The translations under genes were made by a program, and so were the position numbers. From contig CAWIHF010000017.1 in assembly GCA_963835885.1 (NCBI GenBank), positions 62,001 through 126,000 of the forward strand: a stretch of 64,000 nt of DNA. The letters run 5' to 3'. The notes beneath the pieces are model-generated. The model ran no database searches and had not been told where the DNA came from. It saw only the letters and a list, made by a program, of their open reading frames with translations. Below are positions 1-8,774 of the stretch, in pieces (position 1 is the stretch's first letter; every line of letters begins with the position of its first letter). The DNA is from Roseiarcus sp963835885. GTDB lineage: Bacteria; Pseudomonadota; Alphaproteobacteria; Rhizobiales; Beijerinckiaceae.

Positions 1-238
1 CTCCGGCCCATAGTCCGGCGTTCAACCGAGCTTAGCCGCGCGCGCAGGATCTTGGAAATGGTCGCGATAGCCATAGGATCGCGGGCCCTCGGAGGCAGAC
101 CGGGAAAGGCTCAACGGAAGCAGCGCGCAACGAGCGACCCTGAAACCGGCTGCGAACCGTCTCCGCAAACAACGTTCCTTTGGGGAGCGTCGCGCGCGTG
201 CTATTCTTGAATCCGCCCCGCAGACGCGCAGGTGAGAC

Positions 239-907
239 ATGTCCGCGATCGGGTTGCGTCGACTCGGCTTTATCGTCGCGGCGTTCGTCCTGCAGACGGC
301 CCTCCTCAGGGCGGCGTTGCCGGGACCGGACGAAGCGCCCGCTCAACCCTCGCTCGCCGGCCAATTGCTGGTCGCCGCGCCCTGGATAGGCGACCCGCGC
401 TTCGAGCGCACGGTCATCTTGATCGTCGAAGACGGTCCCGGCGGCGCCATCGGGGTCGTCATCAACAAGCCGATCGGAGAGCAACCGCTCGCCAGTATTT
501 TCAAGGCGCTCGGCCAAAAGGACGGCGATATTTCGGGCAGCGTGCGCGTCTTTTTCGGCGGGCCGGTCCAGCCGGAAGTCGGCTTCGTGGTCCACAGCCC
601 CGAATACCGTCGGCCCGAGACCACCCCCATCACGGATCGCCTTTCGATCACGTCAAGCATCGCGATCTTGGAGGACATCGGCGCCAACCGAGGGCCAGCA
701 AAGGTCCTTGTCGCCTTCGGCTACGCTGGCTGGGGACCGGGCCAGCTCGAACATGAGATCGAAGAGCACGCCTGGGGGATCGCCGAGGCCGACCCAAATC
801 TTGTCTTCGACGAGAACAGGGATAACGTTTGGAATAAGGCTTGGGAGCGCCGGACCCAGCATAGCGACATGGAAATTCCAAAAGTCCGCCTTGAGGGAAG
901 CAAATAG
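239..907 (+). CDS. YqgE/AlgH family protein (UPF0301) with N-terminal hydrophobic segment
   Basis: The protein has 222 residues. The body from about residue 38 (GQLLVAAPWIGDPRFERTV, then GAIGVVINKP and the FFGGPV motif) is the conserved YqgE/AlgH fold, a family of poorly defined role once linked to alginate regulation in Pseudomonas. The start at 239 has an AGGTGAG ribosome site just upstream. Unlike typical family members of about 190 residues, it begins with about 35 extra residues including a hydrophobic run (FIVAAFVLQTALL) that could be a signal peptide or membrane anchor. It is the first of four plus-strand genes with short gaps. Family assignment is firm; cellular role is unknown. Confidence 0.9.
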   Translation: MSAIGLRRLGFIVAAFVLQTALLRAALPGPDEAPAQPSLAGQLLVAAPWIGDPRFERTVILIVEDGPGGAIGVVINKPIGEQPLASIFKALGQKDGDISGSVRVFFGGPVQPEVGFVVHSPEYRRPETTPITDRLSITSSIAILEDIGANRGPAKVLVAFGYAGWGPGQLEHEIEEHAWGIAEADPNLVFDENRDNVWNKAWERRTQHSDMEIPKVRLEGSK

Positions 908-1041
908 TCGCTAATTGCCGGCGGACATTGCCGAGCTCAGGAGGCTTCGAGATGCGTCGCCTTCGCGGCGCCGCTCCTTCAAGGCGAGGGCGGTAGGCGT
1001 TAAAGTGCGCGCCCAGCGTCATGCCAGAACCGAGGACCCGA

Positions 1042-1545
1042 ATGGACGAGGAACGGACGACCGGCGATCTCGGCATTCTTGCGCGCCGCAAAATCGAGGC
1101 GGCGGTCATCGCGCCGATCTACGAGGAGATGGTGAAGGCGTTCGGCGAGGAGCGGGCGCGGGAAGTTCTGCGCAACGCCATCCGCCGTGCGGCGATCGCG
1201 GCCGGGGCCGAGATGGCGGAGCGCGCGCCCGGCGGCGCGGACCTGGAAAGCTTCAAGTCGATCCAGAATCTCTGGACCAAGGACGACGCCCTGACGATCG
1301 AGGTCATCGCCGATCGACCGGGCGTTTTCGACTTCAACGTCAAGCGCTGCCGCTACGCCGAAACCTATCGGGCGATGGGTCTCGGCGAGATCGGCGACCT
1401 TCTCTCCTGCAATCGCGACGGCGCCTTCTGCGAAGGCTATGATCCGCGCATAACGCTGACCCGGACGCAGACGATCATGGGTGGCGCGAGCCATTGCGAC
1501 TTCCGCTACCGGGTTCGCGGATCGGAGACGAAGGCGGTGGGTTGA
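1042..1545 (+). CDS. L-2-amino-thiazoline-4-carboxylate hydrolase family protein
   Basis: The protein has 167 residues. The C-terminal half (CRYAETYRAMGLGEIG, then SCNRDGAF and a final ASHCDFRY) carries the conserved cysteines and layout of the ATC hydrolase family, which in Pseudomonas opens the thiazoline ring during cysteine synthesis; many homologues have other or unknown substrates. I chose the ATG at 1042 because GAGGA lies just upstream of it; an in-frame ATG at 1021 has no ribosome site. No neighbouring gene points to a thiazoline pathway, so the substrate is open. Confidence 0.75.
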   Translation: MDEERTTGDLGILARRKIEAAVIAPIYEEMVKAFGEERAREVLRNAIRRAAIAAGAEMAERAPGGADLESFKSIQNLWTKDDALTIEVIADRPGVFDFNVKRCRYAETYRAMGLGEIGDLLSCNRDGAFCEGYDPRITLTRTQTIMGGASHCDFRYRVRGSETKAVG

Positions 1546-1611
1546 GCGGATCGTTGGCGCGCCGCCGCCGGCATATCACCTCGAAAGGGCGACGACGACA
1601 GGGAGAGAATC

Positions 1612-2343
1612 ATGCGCGGTCTGGCGCTTCTGTGCATCGTCGGGTTCATCCTTGCGCCGGCCGGCGCCTGGGCGCAAAGCTCCGCGACGCCTCCGACGGA
1701 CCTCAATGAGCCGCGCTGGGTCGAGGTCAGCGGCGAAGCGATTGCGGACGTTGCGCCCGATTTCGCCAGAGTGACGCTCGGCGTGACGACGACCGGCAAG
1801 GACGCGCGCGAGGCGGCGGCGGCCAACGCCAAGGCGGTGAACGCGCTCATCTCGGTGATCAAGGGCGAGGGCGTCGCCGCCCCCGACATTCAAACCTCGA
1901 GCCTCTCGATCACGCCGCAATACTCCAATCCCCGGACCGGCGTTGCGGCCGAGCAAACGATCATCGGATACAGCGTCAGCGACATGGTGACGGTGACGGC
2001 GCGCGACATTGCCCGCCTCGGCGGGTTGATCGACAAGGCGGTCGGCGCCGGCGCCAATGCGGTGTACGGCGTCGCCTATGGCGAGAACGACCCGAGCGTG
2101 CTGCTCGACCAGGCGCGGCCTCTGGCGGTCGCCGATGCGAAGCGCAAGGCCGAAATTTACGCCAGCGCCGGCGGCGCCAAGCTCGGCCGGCTGATGCGCC
2201 TCAGCGAACAGAGCGGCGCGCAGCCTGGGCAATTCGCCGCGCGCGCCTACGCTCAGAGCGCCGCAGCGCCCCCGACGCCGATCGAGGCGGGCCAGGATCG
2301 CCTGACCGTCTCCGTCACGGCGCGCTTCGAACTGACCCAATAG
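1612..2343 (+). CDS. SIMPL domain (DUF541) exported protein
   Basis: The protein has 243 residues and a clear Sec signal peptide of about 22 residues (hydrophobic core LALLCIVGFILAPA, cleavage near AWA-QS). The mature part follows the SIMPL/DUF541 pattern: VSGEAIADVAPDFARVTLGV at its start, then AANAKAVNALI and IQTSSLSITPQY. These periplasmic or outer-membrane-associated proteins form oligomeric rings and are linked to stress tolerance, but the biochemical activity is not settled. A GGGAGAG ribosome site precedes the ATG. The gene ends 32 bases before the next one, suggesting cotranscription. Confidence 0.88.
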   Translation: MRGLALLCIVGFILAPAGAWAQSSATPPTDLNEPRWVEVSGEAIADVAPDFARVTLGVTTTGKDAREAAAANAKAVNALISVIKGEGVAAPDIQTSSLSITPQYSNPRTGVAAEQTIIGYSVSDMVTVTARDIARLGGLIDKAVGAGANAVYGVAYGENDPSVLLDQARPLAVADAKRKAEIYASAGGAKLGRLMRLSEQSGAQPGQFAARAYAQSAAAPPTPIEAGQDRLTVSVTARFELTQ

Positions 2344-2375
2344 CCTCACTTTCGGAACCTTCGCGCGAGGTCGTC

Positions 2376-2642
2376 ATGTGCCGCAACATTCGTCCGCTGT
2401 TCAACTTCGACCCTCCGGCGAGCGAAGAGGAGATCCGGGCTTCGGCGCTGCAGTTCGTGCGCAAGGTGAGCGGTTTCTCGAGACCCTCGCAGGCCAACGA
2501 CGAAGCTTTCGGGCGCGCGGTCGATGAGGTTGCAGAGGCGGCCCGCAAGCTGATCTTTTCCCTGCGCAGCGCGGCTCCGCCGCGCGACCGCGAGACGGAG
2601 GCGCTGAAGTCGCGTGAACGCTCGCGGCGACGTTTCGCATGA
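2376..2642 (+). CDS. DUF2277 family small protein
   Basis: This 88-residue protein begins MCRNIRPLFNFDPPAS, the signature start of the DUF2277 family, a small protein common in alphaproteobacteria and actinobacteria with no known function. The family usually spans about 85-95 residues, so this copy is complete. The C-terminus is arginine-rich (SRERSRRRF). It follows the SIMPL gene closely and probably shares its transcript. Confidence 0.85.
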   Translation: MCRNIRPLFNFDPPASEEEIRASALQFVRKVSGFSRPSQANDEAFGRAVDEVAEAARKLIFSLRSAAPPRDRETEALKSRERSRRRFA

Positions 2643-2818
2643 AGGCAGGCGGGTCGGTCCGCGCTTCGGCGTCGAGCGGCGGCGATTAGCGGGCCCAGTT
2701 AGACGCAACGATCGCTGAGCCTGACGGCGCGGAATCGGTAAATTCCCCATTTCCCATCGCGGATCTTGCATTTCTGCGCGGAACCGGGGTTAACTACCGA
2801 CGCGTTGGAGGGGAGGCT

Positions 2819-3862
2819 GTGATCCAGCGAAGCATGCGTCGCGCGCCGACAGTGACAGGTTTCGCCATCAATTGCGCCATCGCGGCTCTTCGGAAACGGA
2901 ACATCGCCGCCAAACCGCTGCTGGATCGAGCAGGCCTGTCCGAATACGACTTCGACGATCCGGAGGTCCGCGTTCCGGCAGCCAACCAGGGCGAATTTCT
3001 CGAATTCGCCGCCGAGGCGACCGGCGATCCGTCTTTCGGGCTTCACCTCGCCGAGCAAGCGAATCCGCGCGAGTCCGGACTGCTGTTCTACATCGCGTCG
3101 GCCGCCGAAAATCTCCGCGAGACCCTGCCGATTTTTCTGCGCTATTCCCGCCTGGTCAACGAAAGCTTGCGATTGAGGCTGGTCCGCCAGCCGGACAGCG
3201 TTATCGCGGAGTTCAGTTTCGTCGGCGTATCGCAGCAGCGCGTCAGGCAAAATACCGAGTTCTGGGTCGGGATGATCATCAAGGCTTGCCGCGCAATGAC
3301 CGGCCACGACGTCCGGCCAATCCAGGTCGCGTGCCCGCATTTTCGCAATGTCGACCTGCCCCAGTTCCGACGCTTCTACGGCTGCCCGGTCGAGTTCGGC
3401 GCGCCGTTCGGCCGCCTGGTGTTTTCCGCCGACACGCTCGCCCTCCCGCTCATCACCAAAGACCCTCACCTCATGAAGTTGCTGCGGCCCTTGGGCGAGG
3501 AGGCGGCAAAGGCGCGCGGCAGGCCGATCGGTTCGGTTCGCGCTTCGGTTGAGAACGAGGTCCAGCGCCTGTTGCCGCTCGGCCAGGCTCGGATGGAAAC
3601 CGTCGCCAAGGCGCTGGCTCTCAGCGCCAGAACGCTGTCGCGCCGGCTATCCGCCGAAGGCGCCACCTTCGTCGAGATCGTTGATCAATTGCGATGCAGC
3701 CTTGCCCATCAGTACCTCAAGGAAGAGGGAATCACCGTCGCGCAGGCCGCGTGGCAATTGGGCTACGAGAGTCCGACCTCGTTCAGCCATGCCTTCAAGC
3801 GGTGGACCGGCCATTCGCCAACCGCGGCCCGCAGCGACAATCGGCCGCGCGAGCCGGCATAG
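2819..3862 (+). CDS. AraC family transcriptional regulator (OruR/ArgR-like)
   Basis: The protein has 347 residues. The N-terminal two thirds resemble the arabinose-binding-type sensor domain of the OruR group (FGLHLAEQANPRESGLLFYI). The last about 100 residues form the double helix-turn-helix of AraC regulators: METVAKALALSARTLSRRL for the first helix pair and VAQAAWQLGYESPTSFSHAF for the second. The GTG at 2819 directly follows a strong GGAGGGGAGG site; the ATG at 2834 is the alternative. It is an activator or repressor of unknown target. Confidence 0.87.
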   Translation: MIQRSMRRAPTVTGFAINCAIAALRKRNIAAKPLLDRAGLSEYDFDDPEVRVPAANQGEFLEFAAEATGDPSFGLHLAEQANPRESGLLFYIASAAENLRETLPIFLRYSRLVNESLRLRLVRQPDSVIAEFSFVGVSQQRVRQNTEFWVGMIIKACRAMTGHDVRPIQVACPHFRNVDLPQFRRFYGCPVEFGAPFGRLVFSADTLALPLITKDPHLMKLLRPLGEEAAKARGRPIGSVRASVENEVQRLLPLGQARMETVAKALALSARTLSRRLSAEGATFVEIVDQLRCSLAHQYLKEEGITVAQAAWQLGYESPTSFSHAFKRWTGHSPTAARSDNRPREPA

Positions 3863-3905
3863 GCTTTTGCGCACGGCAGGAGCGACGGCGCTCGGCGGGC
3901 TCCGA

Positions 3906-4109
3906 TCAGGCCGGCAGAGCGGCGCCCCCTTTCAGGGCCTCGCCCTGGACCAGCTTCTTGCCTGCCCGGCACGGGGCTTCGGCCGGCAGCTTCTCAACCA
4001 GCGGCCGATAGCCGTTTGCCCTGTACTGCGCCCGGGAAATCGGAACTCGCCGCTCGCCGTAGGCGACCAGCACTTGGCCATCCCCCAATAGATACAAACC
4101 GCTTGCCAC
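3906..4109 (-). CDS. Small hypothetical protein (67 aa)
   Basis: This 67-residue reading frame starts with GTG at 4109, six bases after a GGTGGAGG ribosome site. It reads VASGLYLLGDGQVLVAYGER, then PISRAQYRANGYRPLVEKLP. The pattern of a short strand, a VPIS..QYR.NGY core and a lysine/alanine-rich tail resembles small uncharacterised rhizobial proteins. A longer upstream extension in the same frame is possible but has no ribosome site and an unconvincing composition. Confidence 0.5.
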   Translation of the reverse strand: MASGLYLLGDGQVLVAYGERRVPISRAQYRANGYRPLVEKLPAEAPCRAGKKLVQGEALKGGAALPA

Positions 4110-4317
4110 GTTTTCCTCCACCTCTTCCCCGAGACCGCTTTGCGGATGTGAGCCGGCGTTACCACACGCTGCGCTCGGCCGTCGTGATGGGGCCCGCCAA
4201 ACTTCTGCTTTGTTGCGCCGCTTCCGCCGCACATCTGCAACCCTGCCGTGTTCCCTTTCGGATGCGCAAGGAACGAGCGCAAGACCATCGAGGAAGGGAG
4301 TTGGCCGCGCTTCGGTT

Positions 4318-5904
4318 TCACCCGCGCCAGGGAAACGTCCAGGTCTCGGTCAGCGCCCTGGTCCCGGCGCGCAGGAAGACGCGCAGATCCGTGCTCTGCC
4401 CCGGCGCGACCGAAACGTCAGCCCCGGCGCGAAAGCCTCGGATATGGGTGTTGGGGGTGAGAAAGGTGCGGAGAATCCGGCCGTTCGAGGCCGTAGCGAT
4501 CGTCTCGACCATCGAGGGGTCGCTCATGTAGTAGGCGAGGTCGCCGCCGGAAAAGTCGATCAGGAACCGGGTTGCGCCGGGCGGGGGCGATTCCGCCGCG
4601 CCGAGCGCCCGCGGCGCCACCCGGAAGGTGCCGACCGCGCGACCGGCGGGGGTCAGCGCCTGATCCAGCGTCAGCGCGGTGATGCGATAGCCGTAGGTCA
4701 GCGACTTTGCCGCCTCGAGCCCGCTCTTCAGCGCCCAGGCGGCGACGATGTTGTCGTTGGTCTCGTCGCTGGTCGGCAGTTCGACAAGCTCCACCCTGCC
4801 CTCGCCCCAGCCCTCGCGCGGCTCGATCCAGTAGCTCGGCCTCAGCTCGTAGGCGAGTTCGAGATCCTCATAGCTGGAGAAGTTGCGGTCGCGCTGCAGG
4901 AGCCCGAAGCCGCGCGGATTCTGATCGAGGAACGCCGAGACCGCCGGCGCGACCGGATTGCTCAGCGGGCGCCAGATCCATTCGCCGGCCCCGGTATGCA
5001 TGAGGAGGCCGTCGGAATCGTGCAATTCGCCGCGGAAGTCGTCGGCGAAGCGATGGTCGTTCTTGCCGACGAAAAACATCGAGGACAGGGGCGCAAGCCC
5101 CAGCGCCGGAACGGCCTTGCGGGTGAACAGCGTGACGCTCGTCTCGATATAGGTTTCCTGGCCGGGCACGAGGTCGAAGCGGAAGGCGCCCGTCGCCGAC
5201 TCGCCGTCGAGCAGCGCGTAGATGACGATGTGATCGGCCGCCGGGTCCGGGGTCTCGATCCAGAATTCGCGAAAGAAAGGGAACTCCTCGTTGAGCCCGG
5301 GGCCTGCGCCGATCGCGAGCCCGCGCGCCGACAGGCCATAGCGCTGCCCGCGGCCGAGAAAGCGGAAATAGCTCGCGCCGAGGAACGACACGACCTCGTC
5401 CCACACATGCGGGACGTTGACGGGAAAGCGCAGGCGGAAGCCGGCGAAGCCGAGGTTGACCGGCAGGTTTCCCTCGACCTTGGTCCGCCCGTAGTCGAAC
5501 AGGTTCGGCGCATAGGGGATCGGCGCGGGAATGCCGTCGCGCAACACGTTGATGACGACCGGCCGCTTGTAGAGATGGCCGAGATGAAACAGCTCGAGGC
5601 GGAAGTTGGCGTTGACCTGCTGGCCGAGCAAAGGCTTGTCCGACTTGAAGCGGATGTCCCGCCAGGCGTCGAAGTCGAGGTTGGCGAGGCCGTCCGGCAG
5701 CGGCGGAATGGTCGCGTCGTAGGGCGCCGCCGCGAGATCGCGCGCCCGCTTGACGACGTCCTGATAGCCGAACGGCGGCGCGCCGCCGGGCCCGCCTTGC
5801 TGCGCGTCGTTCTGGGCGGCCGCACGGGCGATGAAGCGAACGCCCGAGGCGACGACAACGCTGGCAAGCAGCGCGCGGCGTGACAATTCATGCATGGGGA
5901 TCAT
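4318..5904 (-). CDS. Glucan biosynthesis protein, OpgD/OpgG (MdoD/MdoG) family
   Basis: The protein has 528 residues (525 if started at the second ATG, 5895). It is a periplasmic protein for osmoregulated periplasmic glucan synthesis, shaping the backbone made by the OpgH glucosyltransferase. The N-terminus carries a twin-arginine signal (ELSRRALLASVVVASG), which favours OpgD over the Sec-exported OpgG. Family blocks follow in order: FGYQDVVKRARDLAA, YAPNLFDYG, NEEFPFFREFWIE, and FSSYEDLELAYELRPSYW near residue 350, with the C-terminal Ig-like part ending TETWTFPWRG. Length matches the family (about 510-550). No opgH is in view. An outer-membrane protein gene lies 68 bases upstream on the same strand. 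Confidence 0.93.
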   Translation of the reverse strand: MIPMHELSRRALLASVVVASGVRFIARAAAQNDAQQGGPGGAPPFGYQDVVKRARDLAAAPYDATIPPLPDGLANLDFDAWRDIRFKSDKPLLGQQVNANFRLELFHLGHLYKRPVVINVLRDGIPAPIPYAPNLFDYGRTKVEGNLPVNLGFAGFRLRFPVNVPHVWDEVVSFLGASYFRFLGRGQRYGLSARGLAIGAGPGLNEEFPFFREFWIETPDPAADHIVIYALLDGESATGAFRFDLVPGQETYIETSVTLFTRKAVPALGLAPLSSMFFVGKNDHRFADDFRGELHDSDGLLMHTGAGEWIWRPLSNPVAPAVSAFLDQNPRGFGLLQRDRNFSSYEDLELAYELRPSYWIEPREGWGEGRVELVELPTSDETNDNIVAAWALKSGLEAAKSLTYGYRITALTLDQALTPAGRAVGTFRVAPRALGAAESPPPGATRFLIDFSGGDLAYYMSDPSMVETIATASNGRILRTFLTPNTHIRGFRAGADVSVAPGQSTDLRVFLRAGTRALTETWTFPWRG

Positions 5905-5972
5905 TCGAAGACGGAGGTCTTGCCCGCGCAAGGGGCCTAACCCGGGGTCCGGGCGAAAGCAACCTGGCCCGC

Positions 5973-6590
5973 CTAATAGGGCCAGCCCGAGGGGCCCAGC
6001 GAATTCGTGTGCACGATCGCCTCGACGCCGAAGCTGAAATTGTTGTTGACGCGGTAGTTGACGCCGACGCCCAGCGTGCCGACCGCCTGGGCGGCGCCCG
6101 GCCCCGAGAAGACGGCGTTGACGTTGTCGAGCGGACTGAAGGAGCCGAAATGGGTCGGACGGGCGAGGTCGACGCCGGCGATCACGAAGGGGGTGATCTG
6201 CCCCATCTGATAGCCGACGACCGCCGAACCGCCGGCATAGGCGGTCCCGGTGAATTGCGAGAAGCCGTTCGGCGCGGTCCACAGGAAGGGCTCGTAACCG
6301 CTCGACGCCCTGACCCCGACGACGACGCCGTTGTCGAAGGCGTGGTCGTAGCCGAGATAGCCCTCGCCGCCGACCCCGCCCTTGACTCCCCTGCCGCCCC
6401 ACGCCGAGATCCCCGTGCCGACGTAAAGCCCCGACCAGGGATCCCACGCCGGCTCGCCCGGGTTCGTCGTCAGCGCCGGATAGCTCGAAGGCGCATTGGG
6501 CAGATCGGCGGCGAAAGTGGAAGCCGATTGCAGAAAGAGCGCCGCGGCGCCGGCGGCCGAGACAGCGCAGATGCGAACGACGACGGGCAT
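5973..6590 (-). CDS. Outer membrane beta-barrel protein (Omp25/porin-like)
   Basis: The protein has 205 residues. The signal peptide (ICAVSAAGAAALFLQSAS, cut near TFA-AD) is followed by alternating short strands rich in aromatic residues and glycine (WSGLYVGTGISAWGG, YAGGSAVVGYQMG, NNNFSFGVEAIV), as in small eight-stranded barrels of the Omp25/31 group common in Rhizobiales. The final residue is tyrosine rather than the usual phenylalanine. The start chosen gives the best signal peptide; a longer in-frame start at 6692 would add a charged, implausible tail. Confidence 0.75.
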   Translation of the reverse strand: MPVVVRICAVSAAGAAALFLQSASTFAADLPNAPSSYPALTTNPGEPAWDPWSGLYVGTGISAWGGRGVKGGVGGEGYLGYDHAFDNGVVVGVRASSGYEPFLWTAPNGFSQFTGTAYAGGSAVVGYQMGQITPFVIAGVDLARPTHFGSFSPLDNVNAVFSGPGAAQAVGTLGVGVNYRVNNNFSFGVEAIVHTNSLGPSGWPY

Positions 6591-6781
6591 GGGCCAACTT
6601 CGTGAAAACGGGATTCGCCGCCTCCGGTATGTCGGGCCGAGTGCGGCGGATTCATGGCGGCGCCCTGTCCAACGCCAACGGCGCGCTGACACGAATTCGC
6701 GACGCGCCCGCTCTGGACAACCCGCCGCCCGGCGCCTATAAGCCCCGCGATCCGCACGCGGGCCGGCGACGCCGCATCGGA

Positions 6782-6857
6782 GCCCAGGTAGCTCAGTTGG
6801 TAGAGCATGCGACTGAAAATCGCAGTGTCGGTGGTTCGATTCCGCCCCTGGGCACCA
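6782..6857 (+). tRNA. tRNA-Phe (GAA)
   Basis: This is a 76-base cloverleaf with encoded CCA. The acceptor stem GCCCAGG pairs with CCTGGGC, the D arm is GCTC...GAGC, the anticodon loop CTGAAAA contains GAA at 6815-6817, and the T arm is standard (GGTTCGATTCC). It sits directly before a tyrosine integrase gene, so its 3' end is very probably the attachment site of the island that follows. Confidence 0.97.
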
Positions 6858-7005
6858 CTTACTCTTTTCCTCAGCATGTTTTCACCGCCTCGACTACGCT
6901 ATTGCCACCCGTAACATTATGATTGTCCGCGAAGTTTTGGCATTCCGCGTGCTCTGGAATGGTTTCGGATACCCTGTCGCGCCCCCGGCATCTGCGTTTG
7001 TTTGC

Positions 7006-7043
7006 TGGTATCCCTGTTGGTATCGTCCGCCTTTGTTGGTATC
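7006..7043 (+). repeat. Three TGGTATC direct repeats between tRNA-Phe and integrase
   Basis: TGGTATC occurs at 7006-7012, 7018-7024 and 7037-7043, with TTG or GTTG context in the last two. Position, just inside the presumed attachment site and before the integrase, fits arm-type integrase binding sites, but this is inferred from location only. Confidence 0.4.
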
Positions 7044-7446
7044 GTGCCTCTAAGGAGGACGACGCGATGCCCTTAACGGACGCGAGATGTCGGTCGGCCC
7101 AAGCCCGATCAAAGCTCCAGAAGCTGACGGATGGTGGTGGACTACAGCTCTGGCTGCAGCCAACCGGAGCCAAGTTATGGCGGTTCGCCTACCGCTTCGG
7201 CGGTAAACAGAAGCTGCTCGCGATCGGGGTCTACCCTACAATTCCATTGGCGCGGGCCCGTCAGGCGCGAGAGGACGCAAGGCGCCTGCTGGCGGACGGC
7301 CTTGACCCGACGGCCGAAAAAAAGCGCAAGGCCGAAGCTCAGGCTGGCGCACCGACCTTTCATGGCGTTGCCGATGAGTATATTACAAAATTGCGGCGCG
7401 AGAACCGGTCGGAGGCGACCATTGCAAAGATCGAGTGGCTGCTAAG

Positions 7447-8774
7447 GCGACGGCCAGAAACAGGTGAATCGGGTTTGGGATTTTGCCGGCATCGGCTGTT
7501 TCGGGGGATTTCCTGTCTTCGAGATCGGCGTCTATATCGTGGCGATGATGAGGTGAATCGCCCCTGCGTATCCGATTTGAAGCGCTTCGTTCCTCGCTTG
7601 ACGAGCGAGGCCGACGGTTGAGCGCCGCCGCCGAGGCGAAGGCGGCCGGCTACGGCGGGATCGCGGCGGCCGCGCGTGCGACGAAGGTCGCCCGAAGCAC
7701 GATCGGACGCGGTCTGAAGGACCTGCGGGACCCCGGCTCTCTGACCGGGAAGGTGCGTCGCAAGGGCGGGGGGAGCCCTCGGTTGACGTCGAGGGACCCG
7801 ACGCTTCTGGAGGACTTGCAACGATTGCTCGAGCCCGCGACGATGGGCGATCCGATGCGGCCGTTGCGATGGGTCTCCAAGAGCCACGACAAGCTGGCGA
7901 GGGCGCTTCGGGCGATGGGTCACAAGGTGAGCTCCTCGACCATTCCCAAACTCTTGGAGGAACTGAAATATTGCCGCCACTGCAACCGCAAGACCAAGGA
8001 AGGCGGCAAACATCCCGATCGCGACGCTCAGTTCGAATATATCAACGCCAAGGCCGAGGCGTTTCAGGCGGCCGATCAGCCGGTGATATCGATCGATGCG
8101 AAGAAGAAGGAATTGCTCGGCGAATTCAAGAACGGCGGCAGCGACTATGGGCCGCAAGGCCAGCCGATCGAGGTCAACACCCACGATTTCGAGGACAAGG
8201 AACTGGGCAAGTTCATCCCCTACGGAATCTACGACACCGGCGCCAATCTCGGCTACGTCAGCCTCGGAATCGACCATGATACCGGGCAATTCGCCGTAAA
8301 TGGCGTTCGCCTCTGGCTCGATCGGATGGGCCGGGAGCGTTATCCCTCGATGACGCGTCTCATGATCACCGCCGATGGCGGAGGCTCCAACGGCTCGCGC
8401 CTACGGCTATGGAAGGTGGCGCTGCAACAACTCGCCGACGAGACCGGCCTGATCATCCAGGTCTGCCATTATCCGCCGGGGACCTCGAAGTGGAACAAGA
8501 TCGAGCACCGCATGTTCTGCCACATCACGCAGAACTGGCGCGCCATGCCTCTCGTCAGCCTCCTCGTGGCCATCGAACTGATCGCAAACACCACGACGAA
8601 AACCGGTCTCAAAATCCGCTGCGAACTTGATCCCAACCCCTATCCCAAGGGCATCAAGATCTCCGACGAGCAAATGGCGACACTCAACATAAAACGCGAT
8701 TCCTTTCATCCAGAATGGAACTACAGCATCTCGCCCAGACGTCCGAACGTGGAGCAATAATTCTTGGGCGTCGC
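7447..8774 (+). mobile_element. ISAzo13-family insertion sequence
   Basis: The element has 1328 bases. Inverted ends are GCGACGGCCAGAAA on the left and, on the reverse strand, GCGACGCCCAAGAA on the right. It is flanked by CTAAG at 7442-7446 and 8775-8779. It contains one transposase gene and splits the island integrase. Confidence 0.9.
7618..8760 (+). CDS. ISAzo13 family transposase
   Basis: This DDE transposase has about 380 residues. Diagnostic blocks are SIDAKKKELLGEFKNGG with the first aspartate, GIDHDTGQFAV, MITADGGGSNGSRLRLWK with the second acidic site, and HYPPGTSKWNKIEHRMFCHI. The TTG at 7618 is the first usable start, but family-like sequence continues upstream in frame to about 7564 (RIRFEALRSSLDERGRR), where only a CTG preceded by AGGTGA is available; the true start may be that CTG. 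No internal stop is seen. Confidence 0.9.
   Translation: MSAAAEAKAAGYGGIAAAARATKVARSTIGRGLKDLRDPGSLTGKVRRKGGGSPRLTSRDPTLLEDLQRLLEPATMGDPMRPLRWVSKSHDKLARALRAMGHKVSSSTIPKLLEELKYCRHCNRKTKEGGKHPDRDAQFEYINAKAEAFQAADQPVISIDAKKKELLGEFKNGGSDYGPQGQPIEVNTHDFEDKELGKFIPYGIYDTGANLGYVSLGIDHDTGQFAVNGVRLWLDRMGRERYPSMTRLMITADGGGSNGSRLRLWKVALQQLADETGLIIQVCHYPPGTSKWNKIEHRMFCHITQNWRAMPLVSLLVAIELIANTTTKTGLKIRCELDPNPYPKGIKISDEQMATLNIKRDSFHPEWNYSISPRRPNVEQ

Noticed and set aside
1576..2349. A 257-codon minus-strand frame opposite the SIMPL gene
   Set aside because: It is an antisense shadow with no ribosome site or family motif.
4210..5883. A 557-codon plus-strand frame opposite opgD
   Set aside because: It is antisense to a well-supported gene and has a low-complexity Arg/Glu/Ala composition.
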